Assembly (NCBI RefSeq): GCF_003633755.1
Contig: NZ_RBIL01000001.1
Location: forward strand, 3,829,426 to 3,893,425
Length of the DNA: 64,000 nucleotides
From: Solirubrobacter pauli
Lineage (GTDB): Bacteria > Actinomycetota > Thermoleophilia > Solirubrobacterales > Solirubrobacteraceae
Direction of reading: 5' to 3'
Shown one piece after another: positions 25,525 through 38,878 of this stretch. Under the pieces are notes generated by a model. It was not told the origin of the DNA. It ran no database searches and saw only the letters and a program-made list of their open reading frames with translations. Positions within the stretch are counted from its first letter, which is position 1, and the number at the start of each line of letters is the position of its first letter. The position numbers and the translations under genes were made by a program.

Positions 25525-28113
25525 ATGTTCGAGCGATTCACAGAGCGAGCACGTCAGGTGGTCGTCCTCGCCCAGGAGGAGGCGCGGACGCTCAAGCACA
25601 ACTACATCGGGACCGAGCACATCCTCCTGGGTCTCCTCCGAGAGGAGGAGGGCCTCGCCGCACGCGTACTCGAGTCCCTGGACATCACCGTGGAGCGCGT
25701 CCGCGCCCAGGTGGTCCGCATCGTCGGCTCCGGCGAGGAGGTGACCTCAGGCCAGATTCCCTTCACGCCGCGCGCGAAGAAGGTGCTCGAGCTGGCGTTG
25801 CGTGAGGCTCTCTCCCTGGGGCACAACTACATCGGCACCGAGCACATCCTGCTCGGCCTCGTTCGCGAGAACGAGGGCGTGGCCGCGCGCATCCTGCTCG
25901 ACTTCGACGCGGACTCCGAGAAGATCCGCAACGAGGTCATCCGGATGCTCTCGGGGCCGGGCGGCCGCCGTCCGCAAGGCGGGGGCCAGGGCCAGCAGGC
26001 CACGGGCTCCGGCGGCGCGGGCACCGGCGAGAAGAAGTCCTCCAAGCTGCTGGACCAGTTCGGTCGCAATCTGACCAAGCTGGCGGCCGACGGCAAGCTG
26101 GACCCCGTCGTCGGGCGTGAGACGGAGATCGAGCGGATCATGCAGATCCTCTCGCGGCGCACCAAGAACAATCCCGTGCTCGTCGGCGAGCCGGGGGTCG
26201 GCAAGACCGCGGTGGTCGAGGGCCTGGCCCAGCGGATCACCAACGGCGACGTGCCGGAGCTGCTCAAGAACAAGCAGATCTACACGCTCGACCTTGCCGC
26301 CCTGGTCGCGGGCTCCAAGTACCGCGGCGAGTTCGAGGAGCGCCTCAAGAAGGTGATGAAGGAGATCACCCAGCGCGGCGACATCATCCTGTTCATCGAC
26401 GAGCTCCACAACCTCGTCGGCGCGGGTGCCGCGGAGGGTGCGATCGACGCCGCCTCCATCCTGAAGCCGGCCCTCGCCCGTGGCGAGCTGCAGACGGTGG
26501 GCGCGACGACCCTCGACGAGTACCGCAAGTACCTGGAGCGGGACTCGGCGCTGGAGCGTCGCTTCCAGAAGATCACCGTCGACCAGCCGTCGCTCGAGGA
26601 GTGCGTGCAGATCCTCAAGGGCCTGCGCGACCGGTACGAGGCGCACCACAAGGTCAACATCACCGACGAGGCCCTCGAGGCTTCGGCGGAGCTGGCCGAC
26701 CGCTACATCTCCGACCGGTTCCTCCCGGACAAGGCGATCGACCTCATCGACGAGGCCGCCTCGCGCATGCGCATCAAGTCGATGTCCTCCCCGCCCGTGT
26801 ACCGGGAGCTCGAGGAAGAGATCGAGACGACGCGCCGCGACAAGGAAGCCGCGATCGAGAACCAGGAGTTCGAGAAGGCCGCGCACCTTCGCGATCGCGA
26901 GCGTCAGCTCACGAACAAGAAGCGCGACCTCGAGGACGCCTGGGAGTCGGGCGAAGGCGGAGAGCGTCCGTCGATCGGCGAGGAGGAGATCGCCGACATC
27001 GTCTCGATGTGGACGGGCATCCCGGTCTTCAAGCTCACCGAGGCCGAGACCCAGAAGCTGATGCGCATGGAGGACGAGCTCCACAAGCGCGTCATCGGCC
27101 AGCACAACGCGATCGAGGTCATCTCGAAGGCGATCCGCCGCTCGCGTGCCGGCCTGAAGGACCCGAAGCGGCCGACCGGCTCGTTCATCTTCCTGGGCCC
27201 GTCGGGCGTGGGCAAGACGGAGCTGGCGCGGACGCTCGCGGAGTTCCTGTTCGGGGACGAAGAGGCCATGGTCCGGATCGACATGTCCGAGTACATGGAG
27301 AAGCACGCGGTCTCCCGTCTGGTCGGCTCGCCTCCGGGCTACGTCGGCTACGACGAGGGCGGCCAGCTCACCGAGGCCGTGCGGCGCAAGCCGTACTCGG
27401 TGCTCCTGCTCGACGAGATCGAGAAGGCCCACCCGGACGTCTTCAACATCCTCCTGCAGATCCTTGAGGACGGTCGCCTGACCGACTCGCAGGGCCGCAC
27501 GGTGGACTTCCGCCACGCGATCGTGATCATGACCTCGAACATCGGGGCGGGCGAGATCGCGCGCAACACGCCGCTCGGCTTCGCCGTGTCGGACGACGAG
27601 ACCGGAATCTCGTACGACGACATGAAGGGCCGCATCATGGGCGAGCTCAAGAAGGTCTTCCGGCCTGAGTTCCTCAACCGCATCGACGACGTGATCGTCT
27701 TCCACAAGCTCACCAAGGAAGAGATCAAGACCATCGTCGAGCTGTTGCTGCGTCGCATCCGCACGTCGCTGGCGGAGCGCGAGCTGCAGCTGGACCTCAC
27801 GGAGGAGGCCGAGGACTTCCTGGTCGAGAAGGGCTGGGACCCGAGCATGGGTGCCCGTCCGCTCCGCCGGGCGATCCAGCGCTACATCGAGGATCCGCTC
27901 GCGGACTTCGTGCTGCGCTCCGAGCTGGTCCCGGGCGCGACCGTCATGGTCGACAAGGCGCCGGAGGGCTCCGACGAGGAGGTCACCCTCTCGATCGTCA
28001 AGCCCGAGAAGACGCCGGTCCCGGTCGGCGGCGGCAAGGAAGAGGACGGCGAGCCGGTCGACGACACCGGCGCGCTGGACACGCCGGCCGTTCCGCCGTC
28101 GGACGAGTCCTAG
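25525..28113 (+). CDS. clpC: ATP-dependent Clp protease ATP-binding subunit ClpC
   Basis: An 862-aa HSP100 unfoldase that feeds proteins to ClpP. Two N-terminal Clp_N repeats ([39 protein letters not shown] and [19 protein letters not shown]), AAA1 with Walker [10 protein letters not shown], a UVR-type middle region ([15 protein letters not shown]), and AAA2 with GPSGVGKTE and ClpP-contact loops downstream. The C-terminus is a short acidic and Pro-rich tail. ClpC is the main actinobacterial unfoldase. A strong terminator follows. Confidence 0.98.
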   Translation: MFERFTERARQVVVLAQEEARTLKHNYIGTEHILLGLLREEEGLAARVLESLDITVERVRAQVVRIVGSGEEVTSGQIPFTPRAKKVLELALREALSLGHNYIGTEHILLGLVRENEGVAARILLDFDADSEKIRNEVIRMLSGPGGRRPQGGGQGQQATGSGGAGTGEKKSSKLLDQFGRNLTKLAADGKLDPVVGRETEIERIMQILSRRTKNNPVLVGEPGVGKTAVVEGLAQRITNGDVPELLKNKQIYTLDLAALVAGSKYRGEFEERLKKVMKEITQRGDIILFIDELHNLVGAGAAEGAIDAASILKPALARGELQTVGATTLDEYRKYLERDSALERRFQKITVDQPSLEECVQILKGLRDRYEAHHKVNITDEALEASAELADRYISDRFLPDKAIDLIDEAASRMRIKSMSSPPVYRELEEEIETTRRDKEAAIENQEFEKAAHLRDRERQLTNKKRDLEDAWESGEGGERPSIGEEEIADIVSMWTGIPVFKLTEAETQKLMRMEDELHKRVIGQHNAIEVISKAIRRSRAGLKDPKRPTGSFIFLGPSGVGKTELARTLAEFLFGDEEAMVRIDMSEYMEKHAVSRLVGSPPGYVGYDEGGQLTEAVRRKPYSVLLLDEIEKAHPDVFNILLQILEDGRLTDSQGRTVDFRHAIVIMTSNIGAGEIARNTPLGFAVSDDETGISYDDMKGRIMGELKKVFRPEFLNRIDDVIVFHKLTKEEIKTIVELLLRRIRTSLAERELQLDLTEEAEDFLVEKGWDPSMGARPLRRAIQRYIEDPLADFVLRSELVPGATVMVDKAPEGSDEEVTLSIVKPEKTPVPVGGGKEEDGEPVDDTGALDTPAVPPSDES

Positions 28114-28135
28114 TCCTCACGCACAGTGATTCGTG

Positions 28136-28168
28136 AAGCGGGCGCCCTACGGGGCGCCCGCTTTCGTT
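28136..28168 (+). terminator. Intrinsic terminator of clpC
   Basis: AAGCGGGCGCCC (28136-28147) pairs perfectly with GGGCGCCCGCTT (28152-28163) over a TACG tetraloop and is followed by TCGTT. This is the clearest terminator in the window and lies 22 bp after the clpC stop. Confidence 0.85.
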
Positions 28169-28198
28169 AAGGCGTCGCCTGCTAGAAGGGGAGGCCTG

Positions 28199-29032
28199 AT
28201 GAGCACTGATTTGACCCCGTGGATCGCGCGCGGGCAGAGCGCCTACGACGAGGGCGACCTGCGGGCCGCCGAAGAGGCCTACCGCAAGGCTGTGGAGGAA
28301 GGCGAGGAGGACGGCGCCTACTACCTGGGCGACCTGCTCGTGCAGATCGACCGCGCGGCGGAGGCGGAGCCGATCCTGCGCGGCGTCGTCGAAGGCGGCG
28401 ACCCGGACGCGCACATCCCGCTCGGCACCGCGCTCTGGGACCTCGAGCGCGTCGAGGAGGCGGAGGAGCAGTACCGCGCCGCCATCCGCCACGGCCAGCC
28501 GGCCGGCCACTACAACCTCGGCCTGCTGCTGCGCGACACCGAGCGCTTCGAGGAGGCGGCGGCGGCGCTGCGCGTCGCGTCCGAGGAGGAGCCGGAGGCG
28601 CTCGTCGAGCTGGCGATCCTCCTGATCGAGGACCTCGAGGGTGACGAGGCCGAGGCCGAGCGCCTGCTGCGCGCCGCGATCGAGCAGGGCGAGGAGGACG
28701 CGACGATCGTGCTCGCGACGCTGCTCGTCGAGCAGGAGCGCGAGGAAGAGGCCGAGGCGCTGCTGCGCACCGCGTCCGACGCCGGGTCGCCGGCCGCGAA
28801 GATCGACCTCGCGAACCTCCTGAGCGAGTACGAGGACTCCGAGGAGGAGGCCGAGCGGCTCTACCGCGAGGCGATCGAGCTGGGCGACACCGACGCCGAG
28901 AACAACCTCGGCGTGCTGCTCGCCGACCTCGGCCGCACGGACGAGGCCAAGCAGGTCCTCCAGCGCGCCGCCGCCCGCGGCGACGAGCTCGCGATCGAGA
29001 ACCTCGCGACGCTCACCGCCAAGGACAACTAG
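28199..29032 (+). CDS. TPR/Sel1-like repeat protein
   Basis: A 277-aa acidic protein made almost entirely of tetratricopeptide or Sel1-like helical repeats of about 34-36 residues (GDLRAAEEAYRKAVEEGEED, DTERFEEAAAALRVA, EDSEEEAERLYREAIELGDT, GRTDEAKQVLQRAAARGDEL). ATG 28199 has a good GGGGAGG ribosome site; the open frame extends upstream into the clpC terminator but that part is not coding. It should act as a protein-protein scaffold in the cytoplasm. Confidence 0.8.
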   Translation: MSTDLTPWIARGQSAYDEGDLRAAEEAYRKAVEEGEEDGAYYLGDLLVQIDRAAEAEPILRGVVEGGDPDAHIPLGTALWDLERVEEAEEQYRAAIRHGQPAGHYNLGLLLRDTERFEEAAAALRVASEEEPEALVELAILLIEDLEGDEAEAERLLRAAIEQGEEDATIVLATLLVEQEREEEAEALLRTASDAGSPAAKIDLANLLSEYEDSEEEAERLYREAIELGDTDAENNLGVLLADLGRTDEAKQVLQRAAARGDELAIENLATLTAKDN

Positions 29033-29071
29033 GCGCCGCACGCGGACGTCCGCGGCAGTAGCGTGCCGCGG

Positions 29072-31462
29072 ATGTCCAGAGTCGCTGCGATCACCGCGGC
29101 GGCGTTCCTTGTCCTCGCGGCCCCGGCGGCCGCGGAGGACTACGCCGCCTTCGCGCGCAACATCATCCCGTCCGGCCAGTACGGGTCCGTCCCGATCCCG
29201 CCCGGCGCGGATGAGCAGGCGCGGATGTACGACGCGCTCACGCCGCTGTTCGACCAGGTCAGCGCCGATGACCTGCTGCGCACGTTCAAGTACGCGGGCT
29301 TCGGGGTCGGGCCCGACGGCCCGGCGCGGCCGGAGCCGATGCCGCGCGCGGGCGTCACCGTCGTGCGGGACCGCTTCAACGTGCCGCACATCACCGGCCG
29401 CTCGCGCGACGACGTCACGTGGGCGATGGGGTGGCTGCTCCAGCAGGACCGCGGCCTGCTGCTCGCCCAGGCGCGCGACGCCGCGCGGCTGGCGGCGATC
29501 GACGCGCCCAACATCTACGCCTTCGGCCTCGTCATCAACCTGCGCCAGTACACGCCGACGAAGGCCGTCGACCGCATGATCGAGCGCAACGGCCTGCGGG
29601 CGCTGCGCCAGGCCGGCGCGCCCGGGCGCGCGCTGCTGCACGACATCGACGTCTACCTGCAGGGCATCAACGCGCGGCTGAAGGCCGAGAAGAGCACGGC
29701 CAAGCCGTGGACGCGCGTGGACGTGTTCGCGGCCAACGCCGTGACCGGCGAGATCTTCGGCGAGGGCGGCGGGGACGAGGCGCGCCGCTCGGAGTTCCTG
29801 TCCAGCCTGCGCAAGCGCTACGGCACCGCGCGCGGCAACCGCATGTTCGACGACTTCAGCGAGTTCGACGATCGCGACGCGCCGTCGACGATGACCAAGA
29901 CGTTCCGCTACGGCCACAAGAACCTCGCCGGGCGCGGCAACGCCGTGCTGGACGCCGGCTCCTTCACGCCGACCGGGCCGAAGGGCCTCGCGCGCGCCTC
30001 GAAGGTGCCGGACTGGGCGAGCAACTTCCTGATCGTCAGCGGCCGGCGGTCGACGACCGGCCACCCGCTGTTCGTCGGCGGCCCGCAGATCGGCTACACC
30101 TACCCCGGCCTCACGCTCGAGGCCGACATCAGCTGGCCGGGCGGGCAGGCGCGCGGCGCGACGGCGCCGGGCTTCGCCGGCAACATCCTGATCGGCCGCG
30201 GCCAGGACTACGCGTGGTCGCTCACGTCCGCGGGGTCCGACGTGGTCGACACCTACGTCGAGACGCTGTGCGGCGGCTCGAAGGCCAAGTACCGCTACAA
30301 GGGCCGCTGCCGGACGATGGGCCGCGTCGACGCGGGCACGATCAAGGACGTCGGGCGCGTCGTCTACCGGACCACCGTGCACGGCCCGGTCGTCGGCTAC
30401 GCGAAGGTCAAGGGCCGCACGGTCGCCGTCTCGCGCAAGCGCGCGAGCTTCGGCCAGGACGTGCTCTGGCAGCTCTCGTTCCGCGACCTCACGGTCGGCA
30501 AGGTCAAGTCGGCGGCGACGTTCCGCGAGTCGCTGGCGTCCTCGCCGTTCACGTTCAACGTCGGCTACGCGGACGACCGCGACATTGCCATGTACTCCGC
30601 CGGCCGGCTGCCGGTCCGGCCGAAGTCGGTCGACCCGCGGCTCCCCGTCAAGGGCACCGGCGAGTACGAATGGCGCGGCTTCCTCGCCCCGTCCAAGCGC
30701 CCGTTCCAGGTCAATCCGCCGACGGGCGCGCTCGTGAACTGGAACAACCGCCCGGCGCCCGGGTGGGGCGCCGCCGACGACAACTGGAGCTACGGCTCGA
30801 CCCAGCGCGTGCGGATGCTCGACGCGGGGATCGCCAAGCGCCGCCAGCACGACCTCGCCTCCGTCACGGGTGCGATGAACGCCGCCGCCACGACGGACCT
30901 GCGCAGCGAAGCGCTCACCCCGATCCTCGAGCGCCTGCTGAAGGCACACCCGACCGGTGCCACGCCGCGCGCGGCGCGGATGCTCGAGTGGCTCGTCGGC
31001 TGGCGGGCCGCCGGCTCCTCACGCCTGGACCGCGACCTCGACGGCGTGATCGACGCCGGCCCGGCCCCCGCCATCTGGGACGCCTTCTACCCACGGCTGT
31101 GGGCGGCGGCGATGCCGGTCGAGGGGGTCCAGGCCTTCGTCGGCGACGACTCCGGCACGAGCAGCGACTTCACCGACGGCGGCTTCTGGTACCTCGAGAA
31201 GGACCTCGGCCGGCTCGCCGGCAACCGCTACCGCGACCCCTTCAACGAGCGCTACTGCGGCGCGGGCGACGCCGCCCGGTGCGCCGCCGCGATCTGGGCG
31301 GCGCTCGACGCGGTGCCCGGTGAGCCGGACGCGCTCCGGGCGGACGCGACGCGCGAGCGCATCGCGTTCCGACCGGGGCTCCTACCGACGACGATCCGCT
31401 ACACGAACCGCCCGAGCGGGATCCAGCAGGTCATCTCGTTCGACCGGCATCGTCCGCGCTGA
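29072..31462 (+). CDS. Secreted penicillin-acylase family amidase (Ntn hydrolase)
   Basis: A 796-aa exported enzyme of the penicillin amidase / acylhomoserine lactone acylase / long-chain amide hydrolase group. After a signal peptide (MSRVAAITAAAFLVLAAPAAA) come the alpha chain (GVTVVRDRFNVPHITGRSRD, WLLQQDRGLLLAQARDAARL) and the beta chain beginning at nucleophile Ser317 in WASNFLIVSG, exposed by self-cleavage. GHPLFVGGPQIGY follows, as expected for the active-site region. Near the C-terminus are the segments LVNWNNRPAPGW and FWYLEKDL. A GTG three codons earlier is an alternative start. Substrate cannot be inferred; candidates are N-acyl homoserine lactones, other amides or antibiotics. Confidence 0.88.
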   Translation: MSRVAAITAAAFLVLAAPAAAEDYAAFARNIIPSGQYGSVPIPPGADEQARMYDALTPLFDQVSADDLLRTFKYAGFGVGPDGPARPEPMPRAGVTVVRDRFNVPHITGRSRDDVTWAMGWLLQQDRGLLLAQARDAARLAAIDAPNIYAFGLVINLRQYTPTKAVDRMIERNGLRALRQAGAPGRALLHDIDVYLQGINARLKAEKSTAKPWTRVDVFAANAVTGEIFGEGGGDEARRSEFLSSLRKRYGTARGNRMFDDFSEFDDRDAPSTMTKTFRYGHKNLAGRGNAVLDAGSFTPTGPKGLARASKVPDWASNFLIVSGRRSTTGHPLFVGGPQIGYTYPGLTLEADISWPGGQARGATAPGFAGNILIGRGQDYAWSLTSAGSDVVDTYVETLCGGSKAKYRYKGRCRTMGRVDAGTIKDVGRVVYRTTVHGPVVGYAKVKGRTVAVSRKRASFGQDVLWQLSFRDLTVGKVKSAATFRESLASSPFTFNVGYADDRDIAMYSAGRLPVRPKSVDPRLPVKGTGEYEWRGFLAPSKRPFQVNPPTGALVNWNNRPAPGWGAADDNWSYGSTQRVRMLDAGIAKRRQHDLASVTGAMNAAATTDLRSEALTPILERLLKAHPTGATPRAARMLEWLVGWRAAGSSRLDRDLDGVIDAGPAPAIWDAFYPRLWAAAMPVEGVQAFVGDDSGTSSDFTDGGFWYLEKDLGRLAGNRYRDPFNERYCGAGDAARCAAAIWAALDAVPGEPDALRADATRERIAFRPGLLPTTIRYTNRPSGIQQVISFDRHRPR

Positions 31463-31471
31463 GGCGACTCG

Positions 31472-31496
31472 GGCGCTGCCGGCCTACGGCAGCGCC
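31472..31496. terminator. Hairpin between convergent genes
   Basis: GGCGCTGCCG (31472-31481) pairs perfectly with CGGCAGCGCC (31487-31496); the loop contains the stop codon of the minus-strand gene. It lies 9 bp after the amidase stop and could terminate transcription from both sides, though no T-run is present. Confidence 0.5.
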
Positions 31497-32122
31497 TGCG
31501 TCACCACCCCGAAGATCACGCAGATCGCGTTCGGCGTCCCACGGCCGTCCTGGCGGATGCCGCCCTGGATGATCGCGTTCTGGCCGTCCCGCTCGACGTG
31601 GAACTCGAACGTGTTCGACCCGCCGACGGTGAGCTGCGTCGCGGTCTGGTTCAGTGCGACGCTGATCGCGCCGTCGCCGTTGCCGACGCGGCGGGCGACG
31701 TTGACGGCGACGCCGGAGCCGTTGATGAAGGTCACCGTCGAGGTCGGGTCCTCATTGCCGGCGACCGTGTTCTGGTCGTTGCAGGTCGCGGTGATCTGGC
31801 CGAGGCCCTTGATGCTCGACACCACCTGCGGGGCTCCGGGCGTGTTGTCGGCGACCTCGTAGCTCTTGCTGAAGGTCTGGGTGCGCCCCACATCGGCGAC
31901 GAACTTGCCGGGCAGACGCCCCTTGTCGGTGCCGGAGCGGTTCGTGGCGACGAGCTTGCCGGCGGCGTCGTTGAGGCTCGCGCCCGCGTAGACGGCGCTC
32001 TTGCCGTCGACGGAACCCGCGCGGGTGGCGTAGCTGACGGCTGCGACACTCGTACCGCCCAGCGACACGAACAGCGCGATGCCGGCGACCACCATGGACG
32101 GTGACGGCCGCGAGATCTTCAT
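31484..32122 (-). CDS. Exported protein of unknown function
   Basis: A 212-aa secreted protein. The leader (RPSPSMVVAGIALFVSLGGT, then SVAAVSYA) is of a type I associate with large families of exported proteins in Solirubrobacterales. The mature part is beta-rich (QITATCNDQNTVAGNEDPTS, NTFEFHVERDGQNAIIQGGI) without catalytic motifs. Two Cys residues in the mature part could form a disulfide. The role is unknown; surface or extracellular location is likely. Confidence 0.7.
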   Translation of the reverse strand: MKISRPSPSMVVAGIALFVSLGGTSVAAVSYATRAGSVDGKSAVYAGASLNDAAGKLVATNRSGTDKGRLPGKFVADVGRTQTFSKSYEVADNTPGAPQVVSSIKGLGQITATCNDQNTVAGNEDPTSTVTFINGSGVAVNVARRVGNGDGAISVALNQTATQLTVGGSNTFEFHVERDGQNAIIQGGIRQDGRGTPNAICVIFGVVTQALP

Positions 32123-32150
32123 TTGTTGCCCCCTTGGTGAGGAATATCGC

Positions 32151-33260
32151 TTGACTCAGTACCCGGAACCCGGCGGTTCATCCGACGGAGCGCTGTACGG
32201 CGCCTCCACGCGCGCCGTGCACGCCGGATTGCCTGATTTCGAACAGGGCGCCCCGCTGCTCGGCGGTCCGGTGTTCGCGGCGCCGTTCCACCTGCGCGGC
32301 CCGAAGGACGCGCACGAGTTCGGCTACGGGCGCGACGCGAACCCGACGTGGGCGGCGCTGGAGTCGGCGCTCGGCACGCTCGAGGGCGGCACGTCGCTCG
32401 TCTTCGCCTCGGGCATGGCCGCGGTGACGGCCACGTTGATGACCGTCTTGGAGCCCGGCGACAAGCTCGTCGCCGTGCAGGACGGCTACCCGGGCGTGCG
32501 GTTCGTGGCCACCGAGCGCCTGCACGGGGTCGACGTGCAGTGGGTCTCGACGAACACCGAGGAGATCGTCGCCGCGGTCGACGGCGCGCGCCTCGTGTGG
32601 ATCGAGACGCCGTCGAACCCGAAGCTCGACGTGTGCGACATCGCCACCGTCTCCGCGGCGGCGCACAAGGCGGGCGCGCTCGTGGCCGTCGACAACACGC
32701 TGGCCACGCCGCTCGGCCAGCAGCCGCTCGCGCTCGGCGCCGACATCTCGATGATGAGCGGCACCAAGACGCTCAGCGGGCACTCGGACGTGCTGGTCGG
32801 CGCGGTCTCGACGCGCGACGGGGAGCTGGTGGAGGCGCTCAAGCGCTGGCGCTCGCAGTCGGGATCGGTGATCGGCGCGATGGAGGCGTGGCTGGTCCAC
32901 CGCTCGCTGGCGACGCTCGCACTCCGGCTGGAGCGGTCGAGCGCGGGCGCGCTGGCCGTCGCAGGTGCGTTGCGCGAGCGCGGGATCGAGGTCTTCCACC
33001 CGTCCGACCACGCGGAGTCCGCGCAGATGCTCCAGTACGGGTGCCTCGTCGGGTTCGTGCTCGAGAGCGAGGCGCGGGCCCAGGACGTGTTGGCGCGTTG
33101 CCGTCTGGTCGCCGAGGCGACGTCCTTCGGCGGGGTCCACGCCACCGCCGAGCGCCGCGAGCGCTGGGGCACCGACGACGTCCCGCCCGGCTTCATCCGC
33201 TACTCCGCCGGCATCGAGGACCCTGAGGACCTGGTCGCCGACCTGTTGGGTGCCCTCTGA
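32151..33260 (+). CDS. Cys/Met metabolism PLP-dependent enzyme (cystathionine gamma-synthase/lyase-like)
   Basis: A 369-aa fold-type I PLP enzyme. ASGMAAVTATLMTVL holds the phosphate-binding region, WIETPSNPKLDVCDI and AVDNTLATPLGQQPL are family signatures, and the PLP Lys is in MMSGTKTLSGHSDVLVGAVS. The end has SFGGVHATAERRERWG..FIRYSAGIED. These enzymes make or break cystathionine or release sulfide or methanethiol; which one cannot be decided here. TTG 32151 follows a GGTGAGG ribosome site by 9 nt; no ATG or GTG start gives a normal length. It diverges from the exported protein with only 28 bp between starts. A terminator follows. Confidence 0.88.
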   Translation: MTQYPEPGGSSDGALYGASTRAVHAGLPDFEQGAPLLGGPVFAAPFHLRGPKDAHEFGYGRDANPTWAALESALGTLEGGTSLVFASGMAAVTATLMTVLEPGDKLVAVQDGYPGVRFVATERLHGVDVQWVSTNTEEIVAAVDGARLVWIETPSNPKLDVCDIATVSAAAHKAGALVAVDNTLATPLGQQPLALGADISMMSGTKTLSGHSDVLVGAVSTRDGELVEALKRWRSQSGSVIGAMEAWLVHRSLATLALRLERSSAGALAVAGALRERGIEVFHPSDHAESAQMLQYGCLVGFVLESEARAQDVLARCRLVAEATSFGGVHATAERRERWGTDDVPPGFIRYSAGIEDPEDLVADLLGAL

Positions 33261-33264
33261 AAGT

Positions 33265-33296
33265 CGAATGGCCCGCCGGGGAAGGCGGGCCATTCG
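33265..33296 (+). terminator. Terminator after the PLP enzyme gene
   Basis: CGAATGGCCCGCC (33265-33277) pairs perfectly with GGCGGGCCATTCG (33284-33296) across a GGGGAA loop. It begins 4 bp after the stop codon; the following CGTCCTTTGG is only weakly T-rich. Confidence 0.75.
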
Positions 33297-33585
33297 CGTC
33301 CTTTGGAAGCGGTGGGCCGGGGGTCAATCGGCGTCCGCCTCGATGCGCCGGTGGAGGGTGAATCCGGCGCTGCTATGGAGGAGGGAACCGCTGGTCAGGC
33401 GGTCCTCGGGATGAGACGGATGAGCTGCCGAGCCAAAAGTCAGCGCCCGCCTCGGTTGTGTCGACGTCCGTGTCGGCGGCGGCTGTCGGGGGGTCAGTCC
33501 GTAGGCCGCTGAGGGAATGATGCGCTTCTCCGGTTGCTTAAACCTTGGAGAAACCTTGGCGAGCCGGTAGCTTGCGGCTCACACG
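33297..33585 (+). other. Non-coding region upstream of the SARP-type regulator
   Basis: A 289-bp stretch with no gene that I would call. A short open frame (33303-33512) is Arg-rich with no coding character. The last 50 bp carry an 11-bp-spaced direct repeat that is annotated separately. No clear -10/-35 could be assigned. Confidence 0.5.
33540..33559 (+). promoter_or_regulatory. Two AAACCTTGG direct repeats spaced 11 bp (candidate SARP operator)
   Basis: AAACCTTGG occurs at 33540-33548 and again at 33551-33559, exactly 11 bp apart, about 27 bp upstream of the GTG of the AfsR-like gene. SARP/BTAD regulators of the AfsR and ActII-ORF4 type bind direct heptamer-like repeats at 11-bp (or 22-bp) spacing next to or overlapping the -35. 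Autoregulation is therefore plausible. Confidence 0.55.
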
Positions 33586-37155
<3,570 letters not shown>

Positions 37156-37183
37156 AGGAGCCGCGCGGCGCGTGCGCGGTCGG

Positions 37184-37347
37184 CGCCGTTGCGAACTCGG
37201 AACGTAACGGCAAACACCGCCACCGATAGGGGTGCGGTCGGAAACCGTCGGTATGCGCACCTTTGCGACCTCACCCCCGCCGCGCGGCGGGTCCTCCCAC
37301 CCCTATCGGTGCTGGTGTTTGCCGTTCGTCACGCATTCGCAACGGCG
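37184..37347. repeat. 164-bp imperfect inverted repeat upstream of radA
   Basis: Arms of about 48 bp face each other across a loop of roughly 60 bp. Outer blocks are CGCCGTTGCGAA (37184) and TTCGCAACGGCG (ending 37347). Middle blocks are AACGGCAAACACC and its complement, and inner blocks are CACCGATAGGGGTG and its complement. Between blocks there is a 10/9-nt unmatched stretch and a two-base mismatch. No gene is inside. It may be a miniature inverted-repeat element, a repeated extragenic family, or a paired regulatory site. Flanking target duplications were not seen. Confidence 0.8.
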
Positions 37348-37434
37348 ACCACAGCGAGCGCCACGCCGCCCCTCCAGCCACCCCACCACGCACCGGGGGC
37401 GAAGTTGTCCGCCCCGCCACCTACGGTGAACACC

Positions 37435-38793
37435 ATGGCCCGCGCGACCACCGTCTTCGTCTGCTCCGACTGCGCCGCGGAGACGCCGCGGTGGATGGGG
37501 CAGTGCCCGGGGTGCAACGCGTGGAACACGCTCACCGAGGAGGCGCGTGGGCCGGCCGCCACGAAGGGTCGGGGCGGGGCCGCCAAGGCGCGCGCCGCGG
37601 CGATCACGCCGACGCGGCTCAGGGAAGTCGCGGCCGAGCGTCACCAGCGGCTGAAGACCGGCATCGGGGAGCTCGACCAGGTGCTCGGCGGCGGGCTCGT
37701 GCCCGGCAGCCTGGTGCTGCTCGGTGGGTCGCCCGGCATCGGCAAGTCGACGCTGACGAACATGGCGCTCGGGAACCTGGAGGGCGCGGGGCACAAGACG
37801 CTCTACATCTCCGGGGAGGAGTCGGCGGCGCAGATCCGGCTGCGTGCGGAGCGGCTGTCCGGTGCGGCGCTGCAGGTGCCGGTGGTGGCGGAGACCGACC
37901 TGGACACGGTGCTGGCGACGATGGAGGCCGAGTCGCCGGCGGTGTGCGTCGTGGACTCGGTGCAGACGCTGCACGCCGCCGACCTCACGGGCGCGGCGGG
38001 GTCGGTCGGGCAGGTGCGCGAGGTCGCCGACCGGATCACGCGCGTGGCCAAGCAGCGCAACATCGCGGTGCTGCTGGTGGGCCACGTGACCAAGGAGGGC
38101 GCGCTCGCGGGGCCGCGCGTGCTCGAGCACCTCGTGGACTGCGTGCTGCAGTTCGAGGGCGAGCGCGAGCGCACCTACCGGACGCTGCGGGCGCTCAAGA
38201 ACCGCTTCGGCTCCACGAACGACGTCGGCGTGTTCGAGATGCGCTCGGACGGGCTCGTGGAGGTGCAGGACGCCTCCGCGCGCTTCGTCGGGGAGGCCAC
38301 GCGCGCGCCCGGCTCGGTCGTGCTGGCGGCGATGGAGGGCTCACGGCCGCTGCTGGTCGAGGTGCAGGCGCTCGTCTCGCCGTCCGAGCTGGTTCCGCCG
38401 CGGCGGGTCGTCAACGGCATCGACCGCAACCGGCTCGCGCTCGTGCTGGCCGTGCTCGCGCGCCACGCGGGGATCGGGGCGGGCACGAGCGACGTGTTCG
38501 TCAACGTCGCGGGCGGCGTGCGGATCGACGAGCCCGGCGCGGACCTCGCCGTCGCGCTGGCCGTGGCGAGCGCCGTGCGGGGCGTCACGATGGGGGAGCG
38601 CGCGCCGGTCGCGTGCTTCGGCGAGGTCGGCCTGACGGGCGAGCTGCGGACCGTCGCGCACGCCGACCGGCGGCTCGCGGAGGCGGCCAAGTTCGGCCTC
38701 AAGCCGGTCATCTGCCCCGGCGGCGAGACACCCTCCCTGCGCGCCGCGGTGAAGGCCGCGCTCGGTGCACCACCTTCCCGCGTAGCAGCCTGA
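37435..38793 (+). CDS. radA: DNA repair protein RadA/Sms
   Basis: A 452-aa RecA-family helicase that extends strand exchange in recombination. It contains an N-terminal C4 zinc finger (CSDCAAETPRWMGQCPGCNA), Walker A GGSPGIGKST, Walker B VCVVDSVQTL, the RadA-specific LKNRFGSTNDVGVFEM, and a C-terminal Lon-like domain (GADLAVALAVASAVRG). ATG 37435 places the zinc finger at the start; the open frame runs further up into the inverted repeat. radA next to disA is widespread and the two proteins interact in Bacillus. Confidence 0.96.
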   Translation: MARATTVFVCSDCAAETPRWMGQCPGCNAWNTLTEEARGPAATKGRGGAAKARAAAITPTRLREVAAERHQRLKTGIGELDQVLGGGLVPGSLVLLGGSPGIGKSTLTNMALGNLEGAGHKTLYISGEESAAQIRLRAERLSGAALQVPVVAETDLDTVLATMEAESPAVCVVDSVQTLHAADLTGAAGSVGQVREVADRITRVAKQRNIAVLLVGHVTKEGALAGPRVLEHLVDCVLQFEGERERTYRTLRALKNRFGSTNDVGVFEMRSDGLVEVQDASARFVGEATRAPGSVVLAAMEGSRPLLVEVQALVSPSELVPPRRVVNGIDRNRLALVLAVLARHAGIGAGTSDVFVNVAGGVRIDEPGADLAVALAVASAVRGVTMGERAPVACFGEVGLTGELRTVAHADRRLAEAAKFGLKPVICPGGETPSLRAAVKAALGAPPSRVAA

Positions 38794-38863
38794 GTCCGTT
38801 TCGTCAAGCCGCGGATTTGGCTCTAGCGCGCGGAAAAGAGGGGCTAAATAGCGCTTAAGTAAC

Positions 38864-38872
38864 TGCTAGAAT
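38864..38872 (+). promoter_or_regulatory. Extended -10 promoter directly before disA
   Basis: TGCTAGAAT (38864-38872) combines an extended TGn with TAGAAT. Counting 7 nt on gives a start site at the GTG of disA (38879), so the mRNA would be leaderless, which is common in Actinobacteria. No Shine-Dalgarno is visible between. No good -35 is present, as expected for an extended -10. Confidence 0.5.
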
Positions 38873-38878
38873 TGCTTC

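Noticed and set aside
33303-33512. 69-aa open frame after the PLP enzyme terminator
   Set aside because: Arg-rich translation without coding character, lying over the region before the SARP-type regulator; no ribosome site.
37189-37434. Upstream extension of radA through the inverted repeat
   Set aside because: The N-terminal zinc finger of RadA begins right after ATG 37435; the extension has low-complexity composition and crosses the inverted repeat.
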